Source: Actinomyces sp. Marseille-P3109 (GTDB lineage Bacteria > Actinomycetota > Actinomycetes > Actinomycetales > Actinomycetaceae). From it: a stretch of DNA of 64,000 nt. The notes under the pieces are model-generated. The model searched no databases and was not told the DNA's origin. It was given only the letters and a program-made list of their open reading frames with translations. Positions 46,501 through 56,500 of this stretch are shown one piece after another. The number at the start of each line of letters is the position of its first letter. The first letter of the stretch is position 1. Position numbers and translations under genes: made by a program. Location of the stretch: positions 1,479,144 to 1,543,143 of the forward strand of contig NZ_OOHN01000008.1 of NCBI RefSeq assembly GCF_900323545.1. Direction: 5' to 3'.

Positions 46501-49500
46501 GATCCGTCTGTCCTCAGGTGTCTTGTCGTCCGGGACTTCGACGATCGTGTAGTGAGGCGCTTCTGGCAGGAAGCGTTGAGTCAGACCGTCATCGCAGACA
46601 ACGGCGCGGAGCATAGGGTGTCGGCTGATGAGAGCGTTGAAGGAGTCCTCCAACCTCTCCAGATCGAGCACGGGCACGTCCATCTCGACGTAGCAGTGGC
46701 TCGATACGTCCCCCAGCTCAATGGCTCCCGAGCTCCCGATGAGGTAGGACTGCTGCACATCGGTCAGGGGGAAGGGCTCGTACTGGTCCTCACCGTGCTC
46801 CATCGCTGGCAGCTCGGCCTTGGAAGGGACCTGGCTCGCACTGGCCTCGATTCGCGCCGCCATATCAGCGAGTACCGGAGCCTCGAAGACGACCTCCAGG
46901 CTGAACTCGATCTCGAAGCACTCCTCGATCTGCCGCCTGAGCCTGGTGGCCATCAACGAGTCACCACCGAGTCGGAAGTAGTCGCTGTCGGGACTGGCAT
47001 CCGTCCCCAGCAGAGCGTTCCAGATCTCGATCAGCCTGGCCTCGGTCTGCGTCACAGGCTCTGCGCGAGTGCCCTGGCCGTCTTCAGACTGCTCCAGCGG
47101 TACCAGAGCCGCGAGCGCTTTGCGGTCCACCTTGCCGTTGGCCGTCACAGGAAAGTCCGATACGCGCACGATCCTGTGGGGCAGCATGTAGTCGGGCAAT
47201 CGCCTCGACAACAGCACGATGGCCTCTTCGTAGTGCTGCTGCGACAGGAGGGTGGGAGTCTCCGCTCCAGTCCCGGAGGCGATGAGGAGGATCAGGGAGT
47301 CCGTCAGGTTGGTGCGCGAGACCCGGGTGTAGCCCGTGCGTTCCAGCGCCTCGGCCCATTCCTCCGCGGTGAGAAGCATGTCTCCGGTATGACGGCGAGC
47401 ATCTCGATAGTCGGGGCTGAAGAATGCCGCGCTGATGTCGGCCAACGGGGACGCCCCCGTCGGCTCGAGGAGGATCAGCGTTCCCTGCGGCTTGAGCAGC
47501 TTGCGGATTCTGCGAAGAGTCGCGTCGATGTCGACGGACTGATGGAGCGTCTGGTTGCAGATCGCCAGGTCGATCCCTTGGTCGGCGAAAGTCCCCTTCT
47601 CGGCGGCCGGGGCCTGAGCCCGGGGCGTGAGCAGCATCTGCTCGAACCGTCCGTCTGCAAGCCGTTCCACCTGGTCCAGGTAGTACCGGGAGTAGTCCGC
47701 GACGACATAGAGGGACGGCTGGGTGGCGCGGAGGTACTCCTCGGTCTCGTTCATCCGTCTGGCACCGACCTCGAGCACCCTCAGCCCGCTGCCGAGCTGT
47801 CGGTGGATCTCGTCCAGGAGTGCTCGGATCGCACGATGGGTGAGCCGGCCCAGAGGCCGATCGGCGATGAAGGCCTCGATGGGCAGGAAGTCGGGTGACT
47901 GAACAAGATCGGCCGCGTTCATCGGCGCCTCGTCGTCGATGAACGTCTTGCCGAAGGGGGTGATGAAGCCGTCGAGCTCCGCTCGCTCAGCTGCCGTCAC
48001 AGGAGTCGTCACCGTGTCCTGGGTGAGCCACTGCGCCCACCGTCGCCTCAGTCGATCAAGCCGGATGGGTGAGTCGGCTGCGTCGGGACCGGCATCGCGA
48101 TCTGCGAGGCGCTGGATCCACCGCCGCATGGTCTGGCGGGCGTATGCGTCCTGTACCTTCTCGTCGTGCGCGATGGCCTCAAGCATCGCGTCGTCGGTGA
48201 GTAGAGGCGCGAGCACGTCGGCGGCTTCCAGGCTCACTGCCTCGGACGGCGCGGGATCGGGAACCGGAGCGGTCTCCGGCTGGATGAACGTCACCAGGGA
48301 CTGGGCGCTCTGCCCCGGGTGCAGGACGCACACGGCCCGTTTCGCGGCGAGCAGCGCCTCACAGGCCGCCTCGATCTCACCGAGCTCGATGCGGTGACCG
48401 CGCAGCTTGATCTGGGTGTCGGACCGGCCGAGGAACTCCAGGGTGCCGTCGTGCCAGAACCTTCCCAGGTCGCCGGTGCGGTACCAGCGGCTTCCTTCGT
48501 GGACGACGAACTTGTCCTGCGTGAGTCGGGGGTCGTCAACGTATCCCCTGGCCACACCGAGCCCGCCGATCCACAGCTCGCCGACGACGTAGTCCGGGCA
48601 GTCCCGCCCGGTGGCGTCGACCACGCGGTAGGCCTGGCGATCCAGCGCGCGCCCGTAGGGGATGGACACCCATTCCTCGGGAACCTCATCGACGTCGAGA
48701 GCGTTCGACCAGATCGCGGCCTCGGTGGCCCCTCCCATCGCGAGCAGGCGGCAGCTGGGCAAGAGCGTCCTCAGCCGTGCCGGCAGGCTCACGTCGATCC
48801 AGTCGCCGGAAAGCAGGACGTGGCGCAGGCTCGCCAGCGGGCGCGGGTCCTGTTCGGCGCTGGTCAGAAGCATCTCGAACAGCACGGGAACCGAGTTCCA
48901 CACGGTGATGCGGTGAGATTGAACCGCCCTGAGCCAGTAGTCGGCGTCTCGACGAGCCGACTCGGGAATCGTCACCAGCGTCCCCCCGGCGCAGAGAGTG
49001 CCGAAGGCGTCGTAGACCGAGAGGTCGAAGTCGAAGGCCGAGACGCCCAGGACCGCATCCTGGGGGCCTAGCCCGATCCTTCTGCTCACCGTCTCAATCG
49101 TGTTCCACACGGCCCCGTGGCTCATCTCCACACCCTTGGGCGTCCCTGTCGTTCCCGACGTGTAGATGACGTAGGCGGAATCCGCCGGCCCCACGGCGGG
49201 AAGACTGACGTCCTGGTCACCGGCAAGGGCCTCATCGAAGGTGATGACGGTAACGCCGGCTTGCGCCCAGTGGTCCGGTGAGGGGTCGTCAGTCAGGAGG
49301 AAACGCAGTCGAGGAGAGGAGACAATGGTGGCGACCCGTTGCTGAGGCTGGCTCGGGCTGATCGGTACGTAGGCCATGCCGGCGGCCATCACTCCGAGCG
49401 CCGCGACGATCTGCTCCGGTCCCCGGGGAAGCATCACGGCCGTCAGGTCTCCTGTGCCCGCTCCGGCTGCCACCAGGGACTGGGCGACTGCTCGCGCGCG

Positions 49501-51294
49501 AGCGGCCAGCTCATGGTACGTCGTCACCTGGCCGTCGCCGGTGCTGACGGCCTCGGACTGCGGGTGACGTGCCGCGGTGTCGAAGAAGCGGTCGATGAGC
49601 GTCGAGTCGGGCAGCCGCCACCGGGGCAGGTCCGCAAGCGCCCAACGGCGCTGAGCCACGCCGCGGCTCTCGACGACGTCGCCGTGATCCAGCCCGGCGG
49701 AGATGACCCGTTCGATCTCACGGACAAGGCAGTCGAACATCTCATCCAGGAGTCCGGTGGGAAAGATCTGCTCGACGGCGTCCCAGATGAGGGTGAACCC
49801 GTCGATGGTGTTGAAGACCTGCAGGTCGATCCACACCTGAGGAGTCTGCGAGATCATGTATCCGATCTCGCCGAATGCCTCGACGAACTCCTCGTCCACC
49901 AGGGGGCTGCCAAGATTGCAGGAGAACACCACCGGGGCGAGGACCTGCTCGCCCCGCTGAGAGCGCAGGTCACGCAGCACCTTGACCGCGGAGTACGCCG
50001 AGTGGGAGACATCCTCATAGAAGGAGTCCTGGATGGCGCCGAGGTCATCGACGAAGCGGCGGTGACACGACTGATCGACCTGGGTGAGGGTGAGGGTGGT
50101 GAAGTCGGCGACGACGTCCTCGATCGCAGGATCGGAGTCCCGGTTGAACAGTGGGATGCTGATGAGAAACCGCTTGTCCTCACTCCAGCCGGCAATGGTG
50201 CGCGCGTACGCGGTCAGCAGGACCATGGCCGGGGTCGTCCCGTGGTCCTCGCACAGTGCCCGCAGGTCCTGCCAGGACTTCTGGTTGAAGGTGTGCGAAC
50301 GGCGGGTGAAACGTGGGATCGTCGTCGTCAGCTCGGAGCCCTGGCGCACAGGGAGCTGAGGACCTCCGGTCAGCTCGGGGAGGCGCGAGCGCCAGTACTC
50401 CTCGTCCTGTTCACGGTTCGCCGCGTCCCGACGCGCCTTCTCCTTCAGATAGGTCGCAAAGCTCCAGGACGGGTCCACCCTGGGTGGCTGTCCAGTGAGA
50501 TAGTGATGGGCTAGGTCGCGCAGGATGATCTGGAAGCTGCGCACATCGCACACGAGAAGGTCGATGTCGAAGTGGACGATGGCGCGGTCCTGACTCAGGC
50601 GGCTGACCTGGAGGCAGCACACCTGGCCGTTCTCAATGTCCAGCAGCCGGTGGGACAGCGTGTCGCGCATCTCCAGGAGCGCCGCCTGCTGTCCTTGCTC
50701 ATCCAGGTCGGTCAGATCGTGCACGACGACGGTGGCGTCCGGTGGCTCGGGCAGCACGCGCTGCTGGCCGTCTCGGGTGTAGCAGGCCCTGAGCATGGGG
50801 TGTGCTCGCAGCACGGCGTTCCAACTGGCCTCCAGCCGTGGCGCGTCGATAGCCCCGGCCTCGATCTCGACATACCCGTGGCAACCGACACCGCCCAGCT
50901 GCTGCTCCCGACCACGACCGATCCAATAGGCGTACTGGACGTCTGTGAGGTCGAAGGGCTCGAAGTCTGCAGCGTCGGAGGGATGAGGGTTGCTATCCGC
51001 CGGAGCGGCTTCGTCAGGACCGTCAGCCTGGTCGTCAGCCGAGTCGTCGGCCGGCCCTCCGGGAGCGGCTTCGTACAGCATGTCGGCCCACTGAGCGATG
51101 GTAGGACTGCGCATGAAGGAGCCGAAGGACACGCGGTACCCCTGTTTGATCCACTCGGCGAGCAGCCGCATGGTGGGGAGGGACTCCAGCCCCAGCTTAA
51201 GAAGGTTGTCCGTGTCCTCCAGCGCGACCTCATCACCGATCAACGTGGACAGGGACTTACGGAGCCGCTCACGGATCTCGTCTTTGGTCAGCAC
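43558..51294 (-). CDS. Nonribosomal peptide synthetase 1, aryl carrier plus two cysteine-cyclizing modules
   Basis: About 2578 residues. Domains in order: aryl carrier (LGLESLPTM, Ser near 38), cyclization 1 (TDVQYAYWIGR near 118; DLLVCD near 245), adenylation 1 (IYTSGTTGTPKG near 710), an inserted methyltransferase-like segment (about 990-1350) lacking the Gly-rich loop, carrier (LGGDSL, Ser near 1446), cyclization 2 (DNTFVD), adenylation 2, and carrier (LGGDSL). Both A domains show FDLSVYD, WNSVP, LLSGD and an IWS motif, matching the cysteine code. It would build an aryl-bis-thiazoline. The GTG at 51294 has GGAAGGA upstream; ATG 51327 would overlap the AMP-ligase gene. Confidence 0.93.
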   Translation of the reverse strand: MLTKDEIRERLRKSLSTLIGDEVALEDTDNLLKLGLESLPTMRLLAEWIKQGYRVSFGSFMRSPTIAQWADMLYEAAPGGPADDSADDQADGPDEAAPADSNPHPSDAADFEPFDLTDVQYAYWIGRGREQQLGGVGCHGYVEIEAGAIDAPRLEASWNAVLRAHPMLRACYTRDGQQRVLPEPPDATVVVHDLTDLDEQGQQAALLEMRDTLSHRLLDIENGQVCCLQVSRLSQDRAIVHFDIDLLVCDVRSFQIILRDLAHHYLTGQPPRVDPSWSFATYLKEKARRDAANREQDEEYWRSRLPELTGGPQLPVRQGSELTTTIPRFTRRSHTFNQKSWQDLRALCEDHGTTPAMVLLTAYARTIAGWSEDKRFLISIPLFNRDSDPAIEDVVADFTTLTLTQVDQSCHRRFVDDLGAIQDSFYEDVSHSAYSAVKVLRDLRSQRGEQVLAPVVFSCNLGSPLVDEEFVEAFGEIGYMISQTPQVWIDLQVFNTIDGFTLIWDAVEQIFPTGLLDEMFDCLVREIERVISAGLDHGDVVESRGVAQRRWALADLPRWRLPDSTLIDRFFDTAARHPQSEAVSTGDGQVTTYHELAARARAVAQSLVAAGAGTGDLTAVMLPRGPEQIVAALGVMAAGMAYVPISPSQPQQRVATIVSSPRLRFLLTDDPSPDHWAQAGVTVITFDEALAGDQDVSLPAVGPADSAYVIYTSGTTGTPKGVEMSHGAVWNTIETVSRRIGLGPQDAVLGVSAFDFDLSVYDAFGTLCAGGTLVTIPESARRDADYWLRAVQSHRITVWNSVPVLFEMLLTSAEQDPRPLASLRHVLLSGDWIDVSLPARLRTLLPSCRLLAMGGATEAAIWSNALDVDEVPEEWVSIPYGRALDRQAYRVVDATGRDCPDYVVGELWIGGLGVARGYVDDPRLTQDKFVVHEGSRWYRTGDLGRFWHDGTLEFLGRSDTQIKLRGHRIELGEIEAACEALLAAKRAVCVLHPGQSAQSLVTFIQPETAPVPDPAPSEAVSLEAADVLAPLLTDDAMLEAIAHDEKVQDAYARQTMRRWIQRLADRDAGPDAADSPIRLDRLRRRWAQWLTQDTVTTPVTAAERAELDGFITPFGKTFIDDEAPMNAADLVQSPDFLPIEAFIADRPLGRLTHRAIRALLDEIHRQLGSGLRVLEVGARRMNETEEYLRATQPSLYVVADYSRYYLDQVERLADGRFEQMLLTPRAQAPAAEKGTFADQGIDLAICNQTLHQSVDIDATLRRIRKLLKPQGTLILLEPTGASPLADISAAFFSPDYRDARRHTGDMLLTAEEWAEALERTGYTRVSRTNLTDSLILLIASGTGAETPTLLSQQHYEEAIVLLSRRLPDYMLPHRIVRVSDFPVTANGKVDRKALAALVPLEQSEDGQGTRAEPVTQTEARLIEIWNALLGTDASPDSDYFRLGGDSLMATRLRRQIEECFEIEFSLEVVFEAPVLADMAARIEASASQVPSKAELPAMEHGEDQYEPFPLTDVQQSYLIGSSGAIELGDVSSHCYVEMDVPVLDLERLEDSFNALISRHPMLRAVVCDDGLTQRFLPEAPHYTIVEVPDDKTPEDRRIAEVRREMSCQRFDPRRWPCFDVRYTAFGDRGARLFLSFDNTFVDGWSMFQVFREWKELYEVGPLSIDAEATAYSFKDYVEATVRLRAGDAYRRDLQYWEDHLSQIHPAPQLPVSPVDASSEFVRQQARIDAPVWGAAKERIRAEGLTEAAFLAEVYAEVLAAYSESPRLSINLTQFDRIRFAPEVDSIVGDFTSLSILSVDTHSGSSFSERARALQRRMWSNLAHSHVSGVAVERMLNRQRRSQITMPVVFTCGLGVVEQGPDTAHPYLGSIDHGLSQTPQVWMDLQVYDDAGSLVLNLDSVEGIFPDGMVAEMFRALTQAVRLLATTSIFCDETLTVCPRFNTEAIAELNATETSDAGALDTRTTDPTLLELFHESRHRHAERAAVIDQSRELTYAELDAESDQWARLIAAQALAPGSVVAILMEKSAYQVSAALGVLKAGCAYLPLNATHPQARNGRIIADAGARIILTDSHDHVSETMVRQCVVMSVPEVQESTAGTVDAVRPTRATGEQDDDAWRGSARASVEPFPRHTDSRADEPAYIIYTSGTTGRPKGVAITNRSAVNTIRDVNHRLNAGPDDRILALSQMNFDLSVYDVFGMLACGGAVVMPSPAAELEPSHWWDLVRSHGVTLWNSVPALFSMYAGHLKDRALVDETTRAVLLSGDWIPVDIALRVAETFKSCRAYGLGGATEASIWSNWYEISAADAMLASIPYGRPLANQKMYILDSALEHRPSLVPGDLYIGGRGLALGYWNDPEKTAESFIHHPRSGERLYRTGDRAMYGRDGKIVFLGRSDSQVKVGGYRIELKEIESVALDLPGVRDCVATVTDGVILLYAVVTDKTRDALISQHLAEFLPDYMQPRRVILRDDLPRTWNGKIDRNLLGSESFDRRAEPAAPGNDRERRVLEMWTRILDEKEVGIDDDFFQLGGDSLAAVHLVNSIKREMSVEVSIQDVFMAPTIRSLVERIEKSLGADVDEGEL

Positions 51295-51307
51295 GCGTCG
51301 TCCTTCC

Positions 51308-52963
51308 TCAATCCGCCTGGTCGGCATGTCGCTCCGATACCAGCGCTCGAAGCGATTTCTTGTCGGTCTTGCCGATGTTGGTCAGGGGAATCGCCTCGAC
51401 GACGACCACCTCATCGGGCACCTTGTAGCGGGCTATCCCCCGTTTGACGAAGCTGTCCAGGACGGCTCGGCGATCGAGTCCCGACGACTCGGTCACAACA
51501 GCCGCTACTGTCCTCTCCCCCAGCTCCGCGTCCGGCACACCGAAGACGGCCGCCTCCCGGATCTGCTCGAGCTGCTCCAGCAGCTGCTCGATCTCCTGAG
51601 GCGAGACGTTCTCCCCCAGCCGGTTGATCTGCTCGACGACGCGGCCACGGACGACGAGGTTGCCCTCCTCGTCGAGGTACCCCCGGTCGCCGGTCCGGAA
51701 GAAGCCGTCGTCGGTGAAGCTGTCGTCCGAGGCGTGTGAACCTTGGTAGCCGAGGAAGGTGTAGGGACCCTTCTCGATGATCTCCCCAGAGGCCCCCGCA
51801 GGAAGGCACCGCCCCTGCGGATCGACGATCCGCAGCTCGTCTCCGGAGGAGATCGGTTTTCCCTGCGTTCTCAGTGCCACCGGTAGGGGGTCGTCAAGCG
51901 AGGTGAATGTCGTGATCCCCTCACCCAGCCCGTAGCCCTGCTGGATCGTCACTCCGGTCTTCGAGATGATCTCCCGCCCCAACGCTTCCTCGAACCTGGC
52001 CGCGCCCACAAGGATCTGTCGCAGGGAGGAGGTGTCGGCGGGGTACCAGTCCCATGCCTCGTTCCACACCTCGGCGATCGCCGGAACGATGGCTGTCATG
52101 GTCACTGCGTTGGCCTCGATCGCGGCGAAGGCCTCGTCGAATGCTGCGGTGTGGCACATGACGACTGTTCCACCGTGAAGAAGGGTTCCCAGGATGCCGG
52201 GGTTGGCCAGCGGAAAGTCGTGAGAGGTGGAGAGCACCGCCATGTAGACGCTGTCGGAGTCGACACCGCATCGCCGCGCGGCGGCCTGCGCGTTGTAGGC
52301 GTACGCCTCATGCACCCGCGGGATGATCTTCGGGTTGTTCGTGGTACCACCGGAGAGCAGGTTGAGCGCCACGTCCCGGTAGTGCGGCGGGTCCACCGAG
52401 GTGGCACCGTCGACTGCGTTGGGACAGTCAGAAGGCTCGCCGACCTGCAGGCCGGGTAAACGGTGACGAGGCACGTCGCCGTCGCGTTCGGGCCCGGAGT
52501 CGGCGTAGATCAACCCGATTCCCAAAGACCCGGGATCCATCTGCTCCACCATCTCGACGCAGTCGAAACCAAGCTGGTCCCGGCCACCGATGTAGGCGAC
52601 GGGGTGGAGCTCGTGGGCCAGGGAGACCACCTCGCTGCGGCGGTGGGATGGCAGCAGCAGCGTCGGCACGACGCCGATACGCATGAGCGCGAACAGCGTT
52701 ACCACGTAGGCCGCACTGTTGGGCAGCTGCAGCAGCACCTGATCACCTTTAGCCAGGCCCTTGGCCAGGAAGCTCCGTGCGTACCCGGTGATGGCCCGGT
52801 CGAGCTGCTCGTAGGTAAGCGTGGCGTCCGTGGCGACAACGGCCCGCGCGCCCGGCCGGAGCCGGCACACCTCGCTCAGCTCCTCGCCAAGAGTCTTCCT
52901 GGAGAGATATCCGCTCGACTCGTACTCGGTAAGCACCCGTTCGGGTTGCATCCTTGCCCCCAT
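51308..52963 (-). CDS. Aryl-AMP ligase (salicylate or 2,3-dihydroxybenzoate activating)
   Basis: A 551-residue stand-alone adenylation enzyme of the DhbE/YbtE/EntE family that activates an aryl acid and loads it on the aryl carrier of NRPS1. The P-loop-like motif reads LLSGGTTNNPKIIPR near 190, an unusual form of the common SGGSTGLPKLIPR; YRTGD-type FRTGDRGYLDEEG and the C-terminal NIGKTDKK Lys motif are present. The choice between salicylate and dihydroxybenzoate cannot be made from sequence by eye. The ATG at 52963 overlaps the stop of the VOC gene by one base. Confidence 0.92.
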   Translation of the reverse strand: MGARMQPERVLTEYESSGYLSRKTLGEELSEVCRLRPGARAVVATDATLTYEQLDRAITGYARSFLAKGLAKGDQVLLQLPNSAAYVVTLFALMRIGVVPTLLLPSHRRSEVVSLAHELHPVAYIGGRDQLGFDCVEMVEQMDPGSLGIGLIYADSGPERDGDVPRHRLPGLQVGEPSDCPNAVDGATSVDPPHYRDVALNLLSGGTTNNPKIIPRVHEAYAYNAQAAARRCGVDSDSVYMAVLSTSHDFPLANPGILGTLLHGGTVVMCHTAAFDEAFAAIEANAVTMTAIVPAIAEVWNEAWDWYPADTSSLRQILVGAARFEEALGREIISKTGVTIQQGYGLGEGITTFTSLDDPLPVALRTQGKPISSGDELRIVDPQGRCLPAGASGEIIEKGPYTFLGYQGSHASDDSFTDDGFFRTGDRGYLDEEGNLVVRGRVVEQINRLGENVSPQEIEQLLEQLEQIREAAVFGVPDAELGERTVAAVVTESSGLDRRAVLDSFVKRGIARYKVPDEVVVVEAIPLTNIGKTDKKSLRALVSERHADQAD

Positions 52964-53574
52964 CACGCGAACCTCACCGAGATGTCTCCTCCACCGAGGC
53001 GGCACCTGAGCCTGTCCTCGGCCCCGGATCGGCGGCAGATGTCCACAGCGATGGCGCTCCCCTCGAAGACGATCTGCTCGATCCGTGTGATCCCGTTGGG
53101 GTGGGCCGAGCGCCGGTGCGTGTCGATGTCGAAGGGCGTGACGAACATCGGGACACTCCAGTCGTCCGGTACGAGGCAGAGGCACGACAGTCGTCTGCCG
53201 TGCACATCCTTGCGGGAGATCGTCGGGGTGAGTGTTCTCAGACCGTGCTCCCGGCAGATGCTCGCCAGCTCGGTGAACTCCTCCCGTTCCACCTCGAGGA
53301 CGACTCGGCTGTATCCCTCACGCTGCTGCGCAACGGAGTCCGAGACCGCCACCATGCGGTGTTGACCGAGAATCTTGAGGTATGCACGGGCAAGACGGGG
53401 TATGAACACGCCGGAGATGATCTCCAGGTACGGTCCCGTGGAGAAGTAGATCACCGCGTTCCTGGGGCTCCTCGCCTGCCCGTACTCGACCTCAAAGCCC
53501 TCCTGCCGGAAACGCGAGACGGCCTGTGCAAGATCATCGGCCTTGTAGATGACGTGCCCGATCCTGGCCACCAC
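52963..53574 (-). CDS. VOC-superfamily (glyoxalase-like) protein of the metallophore operon
   Basis: A 203-residue protein starting VVARIGHVIYKADDLAQAVSRFRQEGF, a typical glyoxalase-like/VOC opening with a candidate metal-binding His, followed by AVIYFSTGPYLEIIS. The C-terminal half repeats the fold loosely. VOC proteins include lyases, dioxygenases and binding proteins, and I cannot assign a reaction. It is three bases downstream of NRPS2 and overlaps the aryl-AMP ligase start, so it is certainly co-expressed with the assembly line. Possible roles are starter supply, tailoring or self-protection. Confidence 0.78.
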   Translation of the reverse strand: MVARIGHVIYKADDLAQAVSRFRQEGFEVEYGQARSPRNAVIYFSTGPYLEIISGVFIPRLARAYLKILGQHRMVAVSDSVAQQREGYSRVVLEVEREEFTELASICREHGLRTLTPTISRKDVHGRRLSCLCLVPDDWSVPMFVTPFDIDTHRRSAHPNGITRIEQIVFEGSAIAVDICRRSGAEDRLRCRLGGGDISVRFA

Positions 53575-53577
53575 CCG

Positions 53578-56500
53578 TCACCTGCTCTCGTCGAAGTAGC
53601 GGATGATGGACTCGACGTTGCCCTCGAGCAGGCAGGTTGCGTGCGAGCCTCTGACGGTCGCCGTCTCCAGCTCTCCCAGGACGGTGCCGGGCCAGTCGAC
53701 GTCACCGCCCAGCGAGGGGTAGAAGCCGTCCACGCCGTGCTCCGGCTGCAGGACGAGGACCCTGCCCAGATACACGTCCGGGACGTAGCCGATCGTTCCC
53801 CGCAGGGAGTGTCTGAAGACGTCGTACAGAATCTCCAGCATGGTCCGGGCGCTGTCGGAGTCGGCATCGATTCCCTCGATGGCCTCGTAGATGAGCCGTC
53901 GACGGCGTCGTGGAGACATTCGCGACAGGTCGGTGAAGAATGCGCCGATGGCGGCGTAGTCCCCATCGAGGGAGCAGAGCTCCTCATCGGCGATGTCGCG
54001 GTTGACGCCGTCGAGAATCTGACTGAGCGCGTCGTGGAGCTGACCGAGGCTGAAGGACGCTCCGATGGTACGAGGATCCATATCGAGAATGCAGCCGTAG
54101 GCGAGCTCGCACAGGAGCTCGTTGGTGATGCGGTGCGGGCACAGGTGGGTGCTGAGGGCAACGACCCTTTCGACGTGCTTTCCCAACTCGGTGAGGATCT
54201 TCGCCGTCTCGATGGCGAAGAATCCTCCGATGCAGTACCCGACCAGCTCATAGCTGTCCATGTTGAGGTCCACGAGATCCTGGGCATACAGTCGCGCCCG
54301 CTCGGTCATGAGCGAATCCGTGGGGCTATCCAGGTACTCGTCCGCGTCCGCGGCGGTGAACCCGATGTGGGCGGCATAGGGGTCCATCTCCATGAGGGCC
54401 GGCACGAGGTGCTCGTAGTCCTTGAGCCGGCCGGTTCCCGTGTGGAACACGGCTCGGCACCGCTTGCTGCCGTCAGGGATCGTGTAGACATGCACGCGCT
54501 CGGTCCGGTCCGGCTCAATGAGTGCGTCGCCCTGAGCAGGCGCGGCCTCCCTGGTCGCTGAGGCGATGTCAGCCACCGTGGGGTGCTTGAGCATCTCTCG
54601 CATGATGAAGTCCCAGCTCTGCCCGCTCAGGGCGTCAACCTCCTGGCGCATCCTCGTAACGGTCTGGGCCATCAGGAGCGAGTCCCCGCCCAGGGCGTAG
54701 AAGTCCTGATCCCGACCTACTCCCTCGACGTCGAGCACGTCACGCCACACCGCGGCGATCCTCTCCTCCAGATCGCCCTGCGGCCGGGTGGTTGCCGAAG
54801 CGCTGGGGGCGGGGCCGGGAGAGCCCGCCCCGACCAGCGACCGCCTGTCGATCTTCCCCTGAGGGCTCAGCGGCATGGCGTCCACGACCTTGACGGAGGC
54901 GGGAACCATGTAGCCCGGGAGGTTCTCACGTAGGAGGTCCAGCAGGTCCTCCTCGAGGACCGGGCGCGCGCCACCCTCCCCGACGACGAGGAGCCGTTGA
55001 CCGCACTCGCGAAGGGGGTCTCCCGCAGCCGGGTACTCGGCGACCCGTTCCAGCCCGGCTCGGGCGAAGACATCTCTCCACTGCTCGTCCGTGATGAACA
55101 CCTTGTGGCCGCCGGCACGCACGTCCGTGAACTCCGTCAGACTCAGTTTGATGAATATCGAGATCAGCGCTATGTACAACTCAGTTACCGGTTCCACCAT
55201 GACGATGATCCCGCCCGGACTGCGCAGCCGGTTCAACCGGGCGAAGACATCATCGATGTTGATCGCGTTGTGCAGGACGTTGGCGCACACGATAACGTCG
55301 TACGAGCCCCCCTCGATATCCTGGTGGCCACAATCGGCATTGATATCGAAAATCCCATAGGTCATGAAATCATACTGACGATAATTCTCTTTCGCGCGAC
55401 GCAGGAAGAATTCGGATACGTCGGTGAATCTGTACTCGGAGACGGTGCCGGGAAGTCGAGGAAGAATGTGCTCGGTCGTCGCTCCCACACCGGCGCCGAC
55501 CTCGAGGATCCTGGTTGGTCGGTCCCCGCGTGCCTCGATGATGCTCACCAGCGCATCAGACACGGCCGTGTTGATCGAGCCGCTCGCACGATTCCCCCCG
55601 TAGATCGCGCGGGCCTTGCCCGTCCCGCCTCCGGGGAACAGTATCTCCACCGGATTCACCTCGCCTCGCACCTGACTCAGCAGGGTATTTGCCGCACGAC
55701 GTTGATACTCGAATGACTCGGAGCTGTTGCCCACCTGATCATCAAGCGCAGCGAATCGGTTCCATCTCTCCTTCATGCGATAACGCTCGAGGCTGTCCCG
55801 GGTGATGCTGAATCCACGGTCGTCGCGCAGCAGGATGCCCTCGGAGACGAGGATGTCAAGCCAGCGGTCCACCAGCCTCCTGAGATCGGGGGCGGGAGCG
55901 AGACGGGCAACGATATCGCCGTCGTCACCACCTTGATGGTGGGTGCCCGGCTCAGTGAAGAGCCCGGCCTCGGTGAACGCCGCCAGCAGGGCGGCCAGGG
56001 ACGCCTCGTTACCGGCCCGCATCCATGCTGCGTAGGTTGCGGCGTCCGGGCCGGCGGGTGAGGCCTTCACGGCCCACTGACGGGTGAGAGCCTCCACCAG
56101 CGGACCGGGGTTCCTAGAGGCCTCATGAGCCGCTTCGACGGCCGAGGAGGTCTCCTTCCGGGCGGGCGTCACGAATGCCCTCAGCGCCTTGCGCCCGTTG
56201 ACGTCCTCGGCGATGACGACGGCCTGCTCCACGTCCTGGTGCCCACGTAGAACGGATTCGATCTCGCCCATCTCGACCCGGTACCCGTTGATCTTGACCT
56301 GGTTGTCCGCCCGGCCGCGGAAGTCGATGACCCCATCGGGACGGTGGCTGCCGATGTCACCGGTGTCGTAGAGACGGCGATTCTGCCGCGCGGAGACGAA
56401 GAACTTCTGCTCCGTGGTCTGCGGGTCATCGAGGTACTCCACCGCCAGGCCGTCTCCGGAGATATGGATCCTGCCCTTGACGCCGTCGGGGCACTCGTTG

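Noticed and set aside
45679..47898. Plus-strand frame of 739 codons opposite NRPS1, and a similar one at 52954-54561 opposite the VOC and NRPS2 genes
   Set aside because: Both run antisense through conserved NRPS domains and show no recognisable domain.
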